Below are positions 15,932 to 25,455 of a DNA stretch of 49,403 bases, piece after piece. The DNA is from Actinomycetes bacterium (GTDB taxonomy: Bacteria > Actinomycetota > Acidimicrobiia > Acidimicrobiales > Acidimicrobiaceae): NCBI GenBank assembly GCA_021842145.1, contig JAKCBW010000005.1, positions 1 through 49,403 on the forward strand, in the 5' to 3' direction. Within the stretch, counting starts at the first letter, position 1. The number at the start of each line of letters is the position of its first letter. A program made the position numbers and the translations under genes. Below the pieces are notes generated by a model. The model was not told the origin of the DNA. It did no database searches and saw only the letters and a program-made list of their open reading frames with translations.

Positions 15932-16977
15932 TCAGACCACGCGAGGGATTGGGCCTAAGAAAAGGGTATCACTCGCCTCAACTCAACGTCGAGGTCAGGC
16001 TAAATACCAATGAGTCTCCATTTCAACTTCCAGATGGGTTCTATCGGCGGCTAGCGGAGGTCACGCAAACCCTCGCCCTTAATCGGTATCCGGATCGCTC
16101 CTACTTCAAGGTGAAAGAGGTACTAGCCGAACAGTGTCGGGTAGAGCCGGAAATGATTTTTGCAGCCAACGGTTCCAACGAGGTAATCCAGAGCATCTGC
16201 CTAGCCTACGGGGGGCACGGTCGAAAGGCGATGGTTATCGAACCGACCTATGCAATGCACTCCCAGATCGCTCGCCACTGCGGCTCGGAAGTCGATATAT
16301 TTCTCCGGGAACAGCCGCGCAACCTAGGATATGCCGAGTTCGAACGAAATTTGACCACATCAAGTCCCGATATGGTCTTTCTTTGCTCGCCGAATAACCC
16401 CACAGGTGAGTCGTTAGATCAGAAGATCATCGACCTGGCCATCTCCAATGATGACCTTGCTGTGGTCTTAGATCAGGCTTACGTGGACTTTGCGTCTACT
16501 CCTTGGAGGTATATATCTGCCAACAATGTCCTTCAGAGCAGGACATTCTCAAAGGCGTACGCCCTTGCGGGGCTGAGATTTGGTTACCTGATCGCCTCCA
16601 GGGAGGTCGTGGAAGTCCTCGAGGAGGTGGTGCTCCCTTACCACCTCGACTCGATGAAGCAGGCGGCGGTACTGTGCGCAACTGAGTTTGCGGGTCAAGT
16701 CGTCGAGGCCCATGCCGAGATAATTGCGCAAAGGGAGAAGTTGATCAAGGAGCTAAACGCGTTGGCTGTGGAGGCGTACCCATCGGAGGCCAATTTTGTC
16801 CTGATTGACTTCGGCGAACTTGATGCTAACTCACTCTGGAATCGACTAGTTGATAAGTCGATACTCGTCAGAAACTGTTCTGGATGGCCGGGCCTCAAGA
16901 ACCACTTGAGGGTTACCGTTGGAAACGCAGACGAAAACCAGCGCTTCATCGAGGCGTTGTCTGAATTGCTACGATGA
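15928..16977 (+). CDS. hisC: Histidinol-phosphate aminotransferase
   Basis: HisC transaminates imidazole-acetol phosphate to histidinol phosphate using PLP. The 349-residue protein has NTNESPF at 27-33, SPNNPTG at 154-160, the PLP-contact LDQAYVDF at 181-188 and the Schiff-base lysine K209 in RTFSKAYALAGLRFGY. Fold and length are normal. Its ATG overlaps the hisD stop by 4 nt, which indicates translational coupling. Confidence 0.97.
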   Translation: MIRPREGLGLRKGYHSPQLNVEVRLNTNESPFQLPDGFYRRLAEVTQTLALNRYPDRSYFKVKEVLAEQCRVEPEMIFAANGSNEVIQSICLAYGGHGRKAMVIEPTYAMHSQIARHCGSEVDIFLREQPRNLGYAEFERNLTTSSPDMVFLCSPNNPTGESLDQKIIDLAISNDDLAVVLDQAYVDFASTPWRYISANNVLQSRTFSKAYALAGLRFGYLIASREVVEVLEEVVLPYHLDSMKQAAVLCATEFAGQVVEAHAEIIAQREKLIKELNALAVEAYPSEANFVLIDFGELDANSLWNRLVDKSILVRNCSGWPGLKNHLRVTVGNADENQRFIEALSELLR

Positions 16978-17041
16978 AAGGCTATGCCGCTAGTGGTGTT
17001 GCCAGGTTTTATCTACCGATCAAAGTTCATGTGGGGTATTG

Positions 17042-17632
17042 GTGCGAAAATTTGCTTTAGAACGCAAGACTAATGAGTCAGACATCAAGGTTTCAATTGA
17101 GCTTGAGGGTAGGGGGGTATCCAAGATCGACACCGGTCTTCCCTTCTTCGACCACATGCTCGCCCAGATTTCAAAGCATGGTGGTGTCGACTTAGACATT
17201 ACAGCAAAGGGTGACCTTGAAGTCGATGCTCACCACCTTGTGGAGGATACCGGTATCGTTCTCGGAAAGGCAATCTCCGAAGCCTTAGGAGACAGGGCGG
17301 GTATAGATAGGTTCGCCTCGATATCTATGGTGTTGGACGAAACCCTCGTAGAAGTTGCACTCGACATGTCGGGCAGGAGTTTCTTATTTTATGAGGTCGA
17401 CTTCCCAAACTACCTTCCGTTAGGAAACCCTGGATTTGAACCTCAACTATCAGAAGAGTTCTTCCGGGCTTTGGTGGGGTCGGCAGGTATGACCCTCCAT
17501 GTGCACAAAGTGCGTGGTACAAACTCCCACCACATTATCGAAGCGATGATGAAGGGTTTCGGACGGACCTTGAAGTCAGCCGTAAGGATCGTCGATGATC
17601 GCGGCATTCCTTCGACGAAGGGAGTTTTGTAG
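17042..17632 (+). CDS. hisB: Imidazoleglycerol-phosphate dehydratase
   Basis: HisB dehydrates imidazoleglycerol phosphate. The monofunctional protein (about 196 residues) has the manganese-binding histidine clusters GLPFFDHMLAQISKHGGVDL and DAHHLVEDTGIVLG near the N-terminus and the second set SHHIIEAMMKGFGR near the C-terminus. There is no fused phosphatase domain, so histidinol phosphate phosphatase must be encoded elsewhere. GTG 17042 has GGGG 5 nt upstream; a TTG at 17039 in frame is too close to it. A 64-nt gap separates it from hisC. Confidence 0.96.
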   Translation: MRKFALERKTNESDIKVSIELEGRGVSKIDTGLPFFDHMLAQISKHGGVDLDITAKGDLEVDAHHLVEDTGIVLGKAISEALGDRAGIDRFASISMVLDETLVEVALDMSGRSFLFYEVDFPNYLPLGNPGFEPQLSEEFFRALVGSAGMTLHVHKVRGTNSHHIIEAMMKGFGRTLKSAVRIVDDRGIPSTKGVL

Positions 17633-17669
17633 TGGACTGCTCCGAATCCACACCCTATGGGTGGTCGGT

Positions 17670-18311
17670 GTGATAGCGGTTATCGACTACGGGATCGGAA
17701 ATCTTAGATCGGCGTACAAGGCGCTTGTCGCCGTAGGAGCGGATACCAAGTTGATTGACGACCCTAGAGATCTAGGTCACCCAGATGGGATAGTTATTCC
17801 AGGCGTTGGTGCATTTGGAGCGGCCTTAAATGCCTTTCGATCTAGGGGATTTGAGGATAAGGTTCGAGGATTGATCGAAGGCGGGACACCGACCCTAGGT
17901 ATCTGCGTCGGAATGCAGATGCTCTACGAAAGCTCTTCTGAGTCGAAGGACTCAGTCGGTTTGGGTATCTTGGATGGCAAGGTTGAACGGCTCTCTGAAG
18001 GTGTCAGACTTCCACAGATGCAGTGGAATCGCCTGGAGATGACCAAATTTGGCTCATCGGCGCTCTTTGAGGATGTAGCCGAGGGGTCTTGGGTCTACTT
18101 CGTGCACTCCTATGCAGCACCAGTGGGGGCCAATACCACAGCTTCTTGCGAATACGGCGGAGAGTTTTCGGCGGCGGTGGGTGTCGGTAACCTTTTTGGA
18201 GTCCAGTTCCACCCCGAAAAATCGTCGGTAGTTGGGTTGAAGATTCTCGCCAACTTTTCAAAGTACTGCGGCTCAACGTCGCTAACAACGGGAGGATCAC
18301 TTTGGAGATAA
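17670..18311 (+). CDS. hisH: Imidazole glycerol phosphate synthase, glutaminase subunit
   Basis: HisH releases ammonia from glutamine and channels it to HisF. The class I amidotransferase features are GIGN after the first strand, IPGVGAFG (oxyanion region), the nucleophile cysteine in GICVGMQML (C79 from this start) and the catalytic histidine/glutamate in FHPEKS. GTG 17670 places the family start VIAVIDYGIGN at the N-terminus; earlier codons in frame lie in the hisB end. It ends inside the first codons of hisA (10-nt overlap). Confidence 0.95.
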   Translation: MIAVIDYGIGNLRSAYKALVAVGADTKLIDDPRDLGHPDGIVIPGVGAFGAALNAFRSRGFEDKVRGLIEGGTPTLGICVGMQMLYESSSESKDSVGLGILDGKVERLSEGVRLPQMQWNRLEMTKFGSSALFEDVAEGSWVYFVHSYAAPVGANTTASCEYGGEFSAAVGVGNLFGVQFHPEKSSVVGLKILANFSKYCGSTSLTTGGSLWR

Positions 18312-19042
18312 TTCCGGCGATAGATATCCTCAACGGCCGTTGCGTCCGTCTTGAAATGGGCGATTTTGACAAGAAGACGGACTATTCCGACCCAATAGAC
18401 GCTGCAAAGTGGATCGTGGAAGCTGGCGCCCGATGGCTCCATGTGGTCGATTTGGATGCCGCGAGAAATACCGGGGATAATCGGTCTTTGATCGACGAGA
18501 TTATTACCTCAACCAGGCTCAACGTGGAGGTTGGTGGTGGTATTCGGAGCCTGAAAATAGCCAGTGAGCTGATCGAAATCGGCGCAAAGAGACTCGTCTT
18601 AGGGACTAAAGCGGTAGAAGACCCCCAGTTCATCGCGGATGTGGTCTCCCTGTCTGAGACTCCAGTCGTGGTTTCGTTAGATTACAAATACCTAGACGGT
18701 CAGCCGATAGTGCAGAGCAGGGGTTGGACTCAATCAACCGGCCTTTCACTTTATGACACCCTTCAAGAGTGCCAAGCCAAGGGAGCAACCTTCGTTTTGG
18801 CTACCGATGTTTCTCGTGATGGAATGTTTAGCGGACTGGATATTCAAACTTACTTAGAGGTACTCGACTCGTGTGAAATGGAGCTAATCGCTTCCGGGGG
18901 GGTTTCGAGCTTGGCTGACTTGATAGAAGCTTCTGAGGTAAGGTCCCTTAGGTATAAAAGGGCCATCCACTCTTGTGTGATCGGAAAGGCTCTACATGAC
19001 GGAAGAGTCAATCTTTCGGAGGCGCTCGGCCAGTGGAGATAG
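18302..19042 (+). CDS. hisA: HisA, ProFAR isomerase
   Basis: HisA is a TIM barrel that isomerises ProFAR to PRFAR. Catalytic aspartates are visible: D8 in IPAIDI and D127 in [10 protein letters not shown], with phosphate-binding loops VEVGGGIRS and [10 protein letters not shown]. The start is TTG at 18302, 6 nt after GGAGG (18291-18295). In actinobacteria the same protein can also act as TrpF (PriA), but a separate trpF lies at 27449, so a dual role seems unneeded here. It overlaps hisH upstream and hisF downstream by 10 nt each. Confidence 0.95.
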   Translation: MEIIPAIDILNGRCVRLEMGDFDKKTDYSDPIDAAKWIVEAGARWLHVVDLDAARNTGDNRSLIDEIITSTRLNVEVGGGIRSLKIASELIEIGAKRLVLGTKAVEDPQFIADVVSLSETPVVVSLDYKYLDGQPIVQSRGWTQSTGLSLYDTLQECQAKGATFVLATDVSRDGMFSGLDIQTYLEVLDSCEMELIASGGVSSLADLIEASEVRSLRYKRAIHSCVIGKALHDGRVNLSEALGQWR

Positions 19043-19797
19043 TGCGAATTATTCCTTGCCTAGACGTTTCCAAAGGACGAGTCGTCAAGGGCGTCAATTT
19101 CGAGGGTCTGAGGGACGCAGGCGATCCGGTCGAGTTGGCAAAGTATTACGACCTCCAAGGGGCTGATGAGATAGTCTTCTTGGATATTTCCGCATCGCAT
19201 GAGGGGCGCCAGACCATGGTCGACCTCGTTAGCAAGTGTGCCGACGAAGTGTTTATTCCCCTTACCGTCGGAGGCGGTGTCAATTCGGTGGACGGAGCCC
19301 GAGCCCTTCTAAGGGCTGGTGCTGACAAGGTTTCGCTCAATACTGCGGCTATTTCGAATCCAGAGCTCATCAGTGAGATGATGACGGAGTTTGGCAGTCA
19401 GTGCGTCGTGGTGGCAATCGACGCAAAGCAAGACCAGGACGGCAACTACTTTGTTTATACCCATGGTGGGAGGAATAAGACCAACCTCGACGCTTTCTCT
19501 TGGGCTGAGGAGGTAGTTAGTAGGGGGGCTGGCGAACTCCTTGTCACCTCGATGGATAGGGATGGGACCAAGGAAGGTTTTGACTTACCCCTTACCCGAG
19601 GAATTGCGGAGCGAATTAATGTTCCGGTTATAGCCTCTGGCGGCGTGGGTTCCATCGAGGACTTTCTGGTTGGCGCTTTGGAGTCAAAGGCAACAGGGCT
19701 TTTGGCGGCTTCAGTCTTCCATTATGGTGAGTTCAGTGTCGGAGAGGTCAAGCAGGCCTTGCTGGCTAGTGGTGTGCACACCCGGGTCGGGCGTTAA
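19033..19797 (+). CDS. hisF: Imidazole glycerol phosphate synthase, cyclase subunit
   Basis: HisF uses ammonia from HisH to close the imidazole ring, giving IGP and AICAR. The 254-residue TIM barrel has catalytic D11 (IPCLD) and D130 (VVAIDAKQD), and phosphate loops IPLTVGGGV and VIASGGVGS. The start is GTG at 19033, inside the hisA end; a second GTG at 19042 also fits. Two glycine-rich phosphate sites and length are as expected. Confidence 0.96.
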   Translation: MEIVRIIPCLDVSKGRVVKGVNFEGLRDAGDPVELAKYYDLQGADEIVFLDISASHEGRQTMVDLVSKCADEVFIPLTVGGGVNSVDGARALLRAGADKVSLNTAAISNPELISEMMTEFGSQCVVVAIDAKQDQDGNYFVYTHGGRNKTNLDAFSWAEEVVSRGAGELLVTSMDRDGTKEGFDLPLTRGIAERINVPVIASGGVGSIEDFLVGALESKATGLLAASVFHYGEFSVGEVKQALLASGVHTRVGR

Positions 19798-19859
19798 TCC
19801 AAGATTGAGTAGTTTTATGTCCCTTCGGCTGTAAATGGGTCGGTGTAGGGGACCATTTA

Positions 19860-20204
19860 GTGTTGAATGGTTTGAGAATGACAAATCAACCGATGAAACA
19901 GGCAATTTATGTTCTCGCAGATCGAGTATTAGTATCTCAGCCATTCGCTGAAGGTGAGAGGCAATCTCGTTCTGGGATTTTGATTCCAGCTACTGCGCAG
20001 GTGGCCAAGAGGCTTACCTGGGCTGACGTCGTTGCCGTCGGTCCGAATGTTCGTTCAGTGAAGGTCAAGGATAGAGTACTTTTCGACGCCGAAGAGCGCT
20101 ACGAAGTCGAAGTGAATGGTGACACCTACCTGATTCTGAGAGAGAGAGACATTCACGCCGTTGCTACTGAGCAGTCCGAGGGCGGGACGGGACTATACCT
20201 CTGA
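19860..20204 (+). CDS. GroES/Cpn10-like co-chaperonin
   Basis: The 114-residue protein has the Cpn10 beginning [13 protein letters not shown], a mobile-loop-like segment [15 protein letters not shown] where hydrophobic GILIP would contact a GroEL, the barrel VVAVGPNV...[10 protein letters not shown], and [12 protein letters not shown] at the end. It extends past the usual end by about a dozen residues. The GTG at 19860 has AGGGG about 8 nt before it; ATG 19878 is an alternative. It is embedded between hisF and hisI, overlapping hisI by 1 nt, so it is expressed with the biosynthetic genes. Whether it works with GroEL or has a separate role is unknown. Confidence 0.85.
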   Translation: MLNGLRMTNQPMKQAIYVLADRVLVSQPFAEGERQSRSGILIPATAQVAKRLTWADVVAVGPNVRSVKVKDRVLFDAEERYEVEVNGDTYLILRERDIHAVATEQSEGGTGLYL

Positions 20205-20587
20205 TGAGTGCGCCCGAGAAGCTTTTTATGGAGATCGGCTTTGATCTGAATGAGTTACGACTTAATGACAAAGGTCTAATACCCGCTATCTGTGTTGACG
20301 TAGCAACCAAGGAAGTCCTCATGATGGCCTGGATGAACCTCGAATCCCTGCGACGAACGATTGAAACCGGGCGAACTTGGTACTTTTCCAGGTCGCGAAA
20401 TGAATATTGGGCCAAGGGAGATACCTCGGGCAACATACAACTTGTTCATCGAATCAAGGCCGACTGTGACATGGATACCCTTTTGATAGAGGTGGACCAG
20501 GTTGGCGCTGGAGCTTGCCACACCGGCGCCTATAGCTGTTTCTTTAGGACGATTGTCGATGAGATCCCACCGGACACAAAAGAGTGA
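20204..20587 (+). CDS. hisI: Phosphoribosyl-AMP cyclohydrolase
   Basis: HisI opens the purine ring of phosphoribosyl-AMP, the third step of histidine synthesis. The 127-residue protein contains VLMMAWMN, the signature [19 protein letters not shown], the metal-binding DCDMDTLL and the cysteine/histidine motif [11 protein letters not shown]. It is the single-domain form without HisE. Its ATG shares the A of the upstream TGA (TGATG at 20202-20206), and its own stop overlaps trpE as GTGA. Confidence 0.96.
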   Translation: MSAPEKLFMEIGFDLNELRLNDKGLIPAICVDVATKEVLMMAWMNLESLRRTIETGRTWYFSRSRNEYWAKGDTSGNIQLVHRIKADCDMDTLLIEVDQVGAGACHTGAYSCFFRTIVDEIPPDTKE

Positions 20588-22092
20588 AACGCTATTGGCC
20601 CAAAGATGAAGGCGAGTTTGTAGCCCTAGCGAAAAAACACAATGTAGTCTCTGTTTCCGCAAAGATGCTAGCTGACCTAGAGACGCCTGTTTCGGTATAC
20701 GCGAAACTTGTTGGTGAAGCGGAAGGCTTTCTGCTCGAATCGGTGGAACAGGGTCAGCGGTGGTCGAGATATTCATTTGTGGGAAGGAGCTCCTTAGGAA
20801 GGGTCACACAGGATGATGCCGGAATAAACAAGGAGGGAATTCTTGGAGATTTCGGCGATGCGGGAATGGGGCTGTTTGAGCTCTTGGAGTTCGTTACCGC
20901 TTCCTTGCGAGTTGCCGCCCCTGCTAACCATCCGCCTTTGACTTCTGGGTTAATAGGTTATCTCGGATATGAAACGGTTCGGGAACTCGAGGATCTCGCC
21001 GAATTGAAGGAGGACGCGAGAGATCTGCCAATCGCCCAGATGTCCCTAATTGGCGATGTGTGTGCTTTTGATCACTTTGAGCAGAGTATCACCTTGGTCT
21101 CGAATGTTTTTGTAAGAGATACCGATACCGATGGCGATTTAGCAGAGAAGTACGCAAACGCCCGTAAGAAGCTGGTAGCTATGGCAAATGCCATCGCTGA
21201 GCCTCGATCCTTAGAGACCTTTGAATTTCCCCAGAAGACGCAGAGGCTCCCTGAAATGGTAAGAAACCAGACTTCAGAGGAGTTTGTTGCAAAGGTGGAG
21301 GTCGCCAAGGAACTCATCGCACAGGGTGATATCTTCCAAGTAGTCCTTTCCCAACGGTTCGACTTTCGCCTTTCACGACCATCATTCACCCTCTATCGCG
21401 CCCTTAGGGCTTCAAACCCATCGCCATATATGTACTTCATCAGAACCCCAGAAATGGACGTGGTCGGATCCTCACCGGAAGCCCTGGTAAAGCTCGAAGG
21501 CGGTCGAGTTGTCACGAGGCCGATCGCTGGCACGAGACCGAGGGGTATGACCGAGGAGGAGGATAAGCGGCTCATCGCAGAATTGATAGAGAATCCGAAG
21601 GAACTAGCGGAACATGTGATGCTCGTAGACCTAGCCAGAAATGACATTGGTCGAATCTCGAAGTTTGCTACCGAGACCGTAGATGAGTTGATGATCGTTG
21701 AAAAGTATTCGAGTGTCATTCACCTGACGTCGCAGGTGTCGGCACAGCTGCGAGACGGTTTGGGTCCTTTTGACGTCTTGAAGGCCACGATACCAGCCGG
21801 CACGGTATCGGGGTCTCCAAAAGTAAGGGCGATGCAGATAATCGACGAGCTAGAGCCCACCCGGAGGGGTCCCTATGCTGGAGTGGTTGGTTACATAGAC
21901 CTTGCCGGTAATCTCGATGTCGCCATAGCGATACGGACACTTTTTGTCGATAGGCGCGGAAACGGGTATATGCAGGCTGGGGCTGGAATAGTTGCAGACT
22001 CTGATCCTTGGGCCGAAGATGCTGAGTGCCTCAATAAGGCCAAATCAATATTGGCGATAGTGGCACTTTTGGAGACCCTTGAAGTGTCGTAA
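20584..22092 (+). CDS. trpE: Anthranilate synthase component I
   Basis: TrpE turns chorismate and ammonia into anthranilate. The 502-residue protein has the tryptophan feedback site LLES at 50-53 with RWSRYSF following, and the catalytic chorismate-binding motifs PIAGTRPRG (about 313-321), [18 protein letters not shown] and [14 protein letters not shown]. Isoleucine in PIAGT is the anthranilate type. It begins with GTG overlapping the hisI stop. No trpG is adjacent; the glutaminase partner must be elsewhere. Its place at the end of the histidine operon couples the two pathways. Confidence 0.97.
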   Translation: MKRYWPKDEGEFVALAKKHNVVSVSAKMLADLETPVSVYAKLVGEAEGFLLESVEQGQRWSRYSFVGRSSLGRVTQDDAGINKEGILGDFGDAGMGLFELLEFVTASLRVAAPANHPPLTSGLIGYLGYETVRELEDLAELKEDARDLPIAQMSLIGDVCAFDHFEQSITLVSNVFVRDTDTDGDLAEKYANARKKLVAMANAIAEPRSLETFEFPQKTQRLPEMVRNQTSEEFVAKVEVAKELIAQGDIFQVVLSQRFDFRLSRPSFTLYRALRASNPSPYMYFIRTPEMDVVGSSPEALVKLEGGRVVTRPIAGTRPRGMTEEEDKRLIAELIENPKELAEHVMLVDLARNDIGRISKFATETVDELMIVEKYSSVIHLTSQVSAQLRDGLGPFDVLKATIPAGTVSGSPKVRAMQIIDELEPTRRGPYAGVVGYIDLAGNLDVAIAIRTLFVDRRGNGYMQAGAGIVADSDPWAEDAECLNKAKSILAIVALLETLEVS

Positions 22093-22128
22093 GGCCACTA
22101 TCCCGCAGTCCTAAAGGTGTGCCTTGAT

Positions 22129-22824
22129 CTACTCAACGAGCCACTTAAAGGTTCCAAGGTGATTTCTATCCAGCCGCCACATACGCTCTGGGTGCCACTG
22201 CACGCCGATGATTTCTTCGGACTCTACCGCTTCGACGACGCCGTCGTCTGATCTCGCTGTTACTTCCAAACCGGGGGCGAGGTCTTTTATCGCCTGATGA
22301 TGTAGGGTATTGACTGCGTCTGCATGATTGGTATATTTGGCGACCTTAGAGCCCGGCATTAACTCCACCCGATGGGAAGGCGTATGCTCGTTGTCGATGT
22401 CGGAATGGTTGTTAAAGCCTGAACTCGGCAAGTCTTGGTAGAGGGTCCCACCAAGGGCGACATTCAGTATCTGGATTCCACGGCAAATGGCCAAGATCTT
22501 CTTACCTTGCGACCTAGCGGCCTTGATGGCCGCTATCTCAAACAGATCCCTGGTGGGATCGATCTGTTGGAGTTGTGGTGAATCAGGCTCGCCATAGAGG
22601 AAAGGCTGGACATCATATCCGCCTGGAAGGATGAGGGAGTCGACGGAACTGACCATTTCCGAGGCGATATCATCCAAAATTCGTGGGTCTTTTACCAGTT
22701 CGAAAGTGGCGCTCGAAAAAACATAAGGAGTATGGCCTAACTCAGTTATCGCTGCTGAGTATCCAGCGTAGATGCCATATCGATTTTGGTCAAAAAGTCC
22801 CGAGGTTATTCCGATCTTCTTCAA
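22129..22824 (-). CDS. Class I glutamine amidotransferase-like peptidase (C26, PuuD type)
   Basis: The 231-residue protein is a gamma-glutamyl hydrolase-like enzyme. It has GITSGLFDQNRY at the start, LILPGGYDVQPFLYGE, the nucleophile cysteine in ILAICRGIQILNVALGGTLYQDL and the histidine/glutamate pair in GVQWHPER. These, in particular GGxDVxP, match the PuuD group that hydrolyses gamma-glutamyl amides such as gamma-glutamyl-GABA. Although it sits beside trpE it is convergent and lacks the TrpG pattern, so it is not the anthranilate synthase glutaminase. Confidence 0.88.
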   Translation of the reverse strand: MKKIGITSGLFDQNRYGIYAGYSAAITELGHTPYVFSSATFELVKDPRILDDIASEMVSSVDSLILPGGYDVQPFLYGEPDSPQLQQIDPTRDLFEIAAIKAARSQGKKILAICRGIQILNVALGGTLYQDLPSSGFNNHSDIDNEHTPSHRVELMPGSKVAKYTNHADAVNTLHHQAIKDLAPGLEVTARSDDGVVEAVESEEIIGVQWHPERMWRLDRNHLGTFKWLVE

Positions 22825-23153
22825 CGCTGTTCTCCTTATGGCATAGTCATGACGTTCGACACTTTTGAATTGGAACTATTGGCTTTTCCATTAAACACTT
22901 TTTGGCCTAATTCAGCCTAATACCCTTGAAATGCAAACGGCCATGAAGAACGTAGGCCCATTTGCGTATTATTGGACCGCTTCGTTCCTCATAATTCGCA
23001 CTGCTCGACTTCAGGAACACTTCGGCTTTGATCGGATCCTGTCGAAACCTCCACACGGCTAAAGCCGGGGGTATTTTCCGATCAGAACCCATTGTGGTAA
23101 GTATTGGAAGGAAGACCGCTTGGCGGCTGTTTGTCTATGTTAATGGTAAGTAG
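22825..23153. other. Intergenic region between puuD-like and ygfZ-like genes, no gene seen
   Basis: This divergent promoter region shows no convincing coding frame. A short dyad CGGCT-AA-AGCCG lies at 23056-23067. No clear promoter hexamers were found. Confidence 0.4.
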
Positions 23154-24068
23154 ATGGGATGTCCTGTGGTTGGCCTAAACGTATTAAGTGAAGCTGAGTA
23201 CTTGAAGCTCGATTACACTGCGCTCGAAGTGGCAGGACCTGACGCCGCCGGCTATCTACAGGGTCAACTGAGCCAGGACGTCGAAGACATTCCTTTAGGA
23301 GACTGCTCGATGTCCTTGCTGCTAGCACCGACCGGCAAAATTACTGCAATCTGTTGGGTCCTGCGTGAGGAAGCGGAAAAGTTCGTGCTGCTCGTAGAGA
23401 GTGCTGCCGTAGATGAAGTGCAACAGAGGCTAAAAAGATACCTAATAAGGACGAAGGCAACGGTAGAGGTTCTTGATTCCTTCGCACTTTTAGGACGCCG
23501 TATACCGCCGGAAGCTCCTTACTTAGGACACTTTTCCGGCGGATACTTTGGATTTAACGAAGTGATTTATCTGTCAAAGGTCGAGCCGGAAGGGATGGTA
23601 ATTGGGGAGAGGGAGAAGCGCCTCATAAAGGCACTTGAACTCCAGAGGATCAAATCTAATTTTCCAAGTTACACTTCGGAACTGAGCCTAGGAATATTTC
23701 CAGGGGCTCTCGGCGAATCTCTCGAACTGTTTGTATCTTTTCAAAAGGGATGCTACGTGGGGCAGGAACTAGTCGAAAGGATGCACTCGAGGGCTACGGC
23801 TGCACCGATTTCGCTCAAAGTTCTGACCATCGAAATGGGACAAAATTTCACTATTGCAGAAGTAGTGAGTTCCGGAGCGCCACTTGAACTCTACCGCAAT
23901 GGGCTTTTAGCAGGTGAAGTCACCTCTCTCGCCGAAGGAGAGCCAGGAAACGGAAACGGCATTGGAGCGATTAAAAGGAGTGCGACGGATTCTAACTTCT
24001 TCGATCTGGTGCTGCCCGGGATAACTGACACTGACCATCCAATTGGGAAGGCAGAGATCGTTGACTAA
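23154..24068 (+). CDS. YgfZ/GcvT-like folate-binding protein
   Basis: YgfZ proteins bind tetrahydrofolate and help maintain certain iron-sulfur enzymes. The 304-residue protein has the defining motif KGCYVGQELVERMHSR with the functional cysteine, preceded by the GcvT-like N-terminal part (YLQGQLSQDVEDI) and followed by a small barrel domain with KVLTIEM and FDLVLPG. The N-terminal MGCPVVGLN is a little longer than typical. The many iron-sulfur proteins in the window fit its role, though no specific partner is implied. Confidence 0.9.
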   Translation: MGCPVVGLNVLSEAEYLKLDYTALEVAGPDAAGYLQGQLSQDVEDIPLGDCSMSLLLAPTGKITAICWVLREEAEKFVLLVESAAVDEVQQRLKRYLIRTKATVEVLDSFALLGRRIPPEAPYLGHFSGGYFGFNEVIYLSKVEPEGMVIGEREKRLIKALELQRIKSNFPSYTSELSLGIFPGALGESLELFVSFQKGCYVGQELVERMHSRATAAPISLKVLTIEMGQNFTIAEVVSSGAPLELYRNGLLAGEVTSLAEGEPGNGNGIGAIKRSATDSNFFDLVLPGITDTDHPIGKAEIVD

Positions 24069-24097
24069 TGCCAGCGTGCCCATTCTATTCGGACTGT

Positions 24098-25447
24098 CTA
24101 GGCCAATAGTTTTCTTGGGATAATCACGATCATCTCGGTACCGCCAGCGGTCTGTACGGGGGACTTAAAGCCCACTCTTAATCCCATTGCTTGTGCAAGT
24201 TCCGCCACGATTAGAAGGCCGACCCCCGACCCCTGTTCCCTGGAGGGTGTATTATCGTTGCGGTGAGCGTGGCGAAAGACCTTGGATTGGTCTCCAAGCG
24301 GTATTCCTGGCCCGTCGTCAAGGACTGAAATCCTAAAGTCTCCATCTTCGGTTAATTTTGAGGTCAAACTAATCGAAGTCGACGCGAACTTGTACGCGTT
24401 TTCCATGAGGTTTTGGAGCACTTGCGTAAATCGATTTGGATCCAAATCGGCTAATTGTTGGAATCCGAGGCCCTGATAGTGGAAGTTTATGACCGCTTCA
24501 GCCGCCCGCAAGGAAAATATTTCAGCCAAGTCGTCGACGAGGTGGGCCGCATCTACCCGGGAAATTTCGAGTTTAAACCTACCGGCTTGTATTCTCGAAA
24601 GCTCAAGAAGGTCCCGTACCATTACTTCGAGACGCTTCGATTGTTTTAGTATTACGGCAGCCGCCTGCTTCGGGTCGTCTACCGTCTCGTCCAGGATTGC
24701 TTCTGCGAATCCAGAGACCGAAGTTAATGGCGTGCGAAGGTCATGAGAAATCGCCATGAAAAAGTCTTTCTGAAGCTCTTCGGACTTTTCAAGTGAAGCG
24801 GCCATCTGAGAAATAGAATTCGATAAGTCCTGGATCTCTGGATAGTGACCACTGATTGGTTCTGGTCGAATTCCCACCTCTCCCTCTGCCAGTTTCCGAG
24901 TTACCTCTTGCAGGCCGAGTATTGGTCTCGTGATGCGGGCAGAAATTGACTCTCCGACTAGCAATGCAATGAGAATTGCAGCCACTGCAACCAGTACTAG
25001 AAAAAGGATGCTTCGAGGTGGAATTGCAATTGACTTTTGCAGGACTACAATCAGGCCGGTGACGTGACCCTTGGGGGTGGTTCGGCTAACGGGGATATCG
25101 ACGGCGGCATAGATGCTGGATCCTTGTGTAAGCGTGTAGATTTCCCCCGGGTGGCCGGTTGATGCACTCACAAGACTGCTCGGGAGTGCATTGATGCTTC
25201 CGGAAACTGTGCCATTGGAATAAAGAGTTTCGAAATGGGCACCATTGAGTCCCGCAATTTTGACGACTTCTCGAGCAAGGTAGGGGTGCGACGACTGGGT
25301 CGCAACTATAGTACGGACCGTCCTGATTAGAAATGCACGACCTTGATGGGCCGATATCTGTCGGGAGAGTAGCAAGACTCCAAAGCCAGCTATCAATATG
25401 ACACTAGTTACCGAAACAACGAGGGTCAGGGTGATCTTTCGTCTCAA
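24098..25447 (-). CDS. Sensor histidine kinase
   Basis: The 449-residue membrane kinase has helix 1 (about 5-28), an extracytoplasmic sensor region (about 30-145), helix 2 (about 146-168), a HAMP linker (about 169-225), a HisKA domain with phospho-accepting H235 in AISHDLRTPLT, and an HATPase domain with the N box ENAYKF and the G boxes DDGPGIP and GSGVGLLI. It is 8 nt behind its response regulator. The ligand of the sensor region is unknown. Confidence 0.95.
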   Translation of the reverse strand: MRRKITLTLVVSVTSVILIAGFGVLLLSRQISAHQGRAFLIRTVRTIVATQSSHPYLAREVVKIAGLNGAHFETLYSNGTVSGSINALPSSLVSASTGHPGEIYTLTQGSSIYAAVDIPVSRTTPKGHVTGLIVVLQKSIAIPPRSILFLVLVAVAAILIALLVGESISARITRPILGLQEVTRKLAEGEVGIRPEPISGHYPEIQDLSNSISQMAASLEKSEELQKDFFMAISHDLRTPLTSVSGFAEAILDETVDDPKQAAAVILKQSKRLEVMVRDLLELSRIQAGRFKLEISRVDAAHLVDDLAEIFSLRAAEAVINFHYQGLGFQQLADLDPNRFTQVLQNLMENAYKFASTSISLTSKLTEDGDFRISVLDDGPGIPLGDQSKVFRHAHRNDNTPSREQGSGVGLLIVAELAQAMGLRVGFKSPVQTAGGTEMIVIIPRKLLA

Positions 25448-25455
25448 TTCGACCC

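Noticed and set aside
22129-22824. Glutaminase partner TrpG for trpE
   Set aside because: The gene is convergent to trpE, and its motifs (GGYDVQP, ICRGIQILNV) are of the PuuD/C26 peptidase group.
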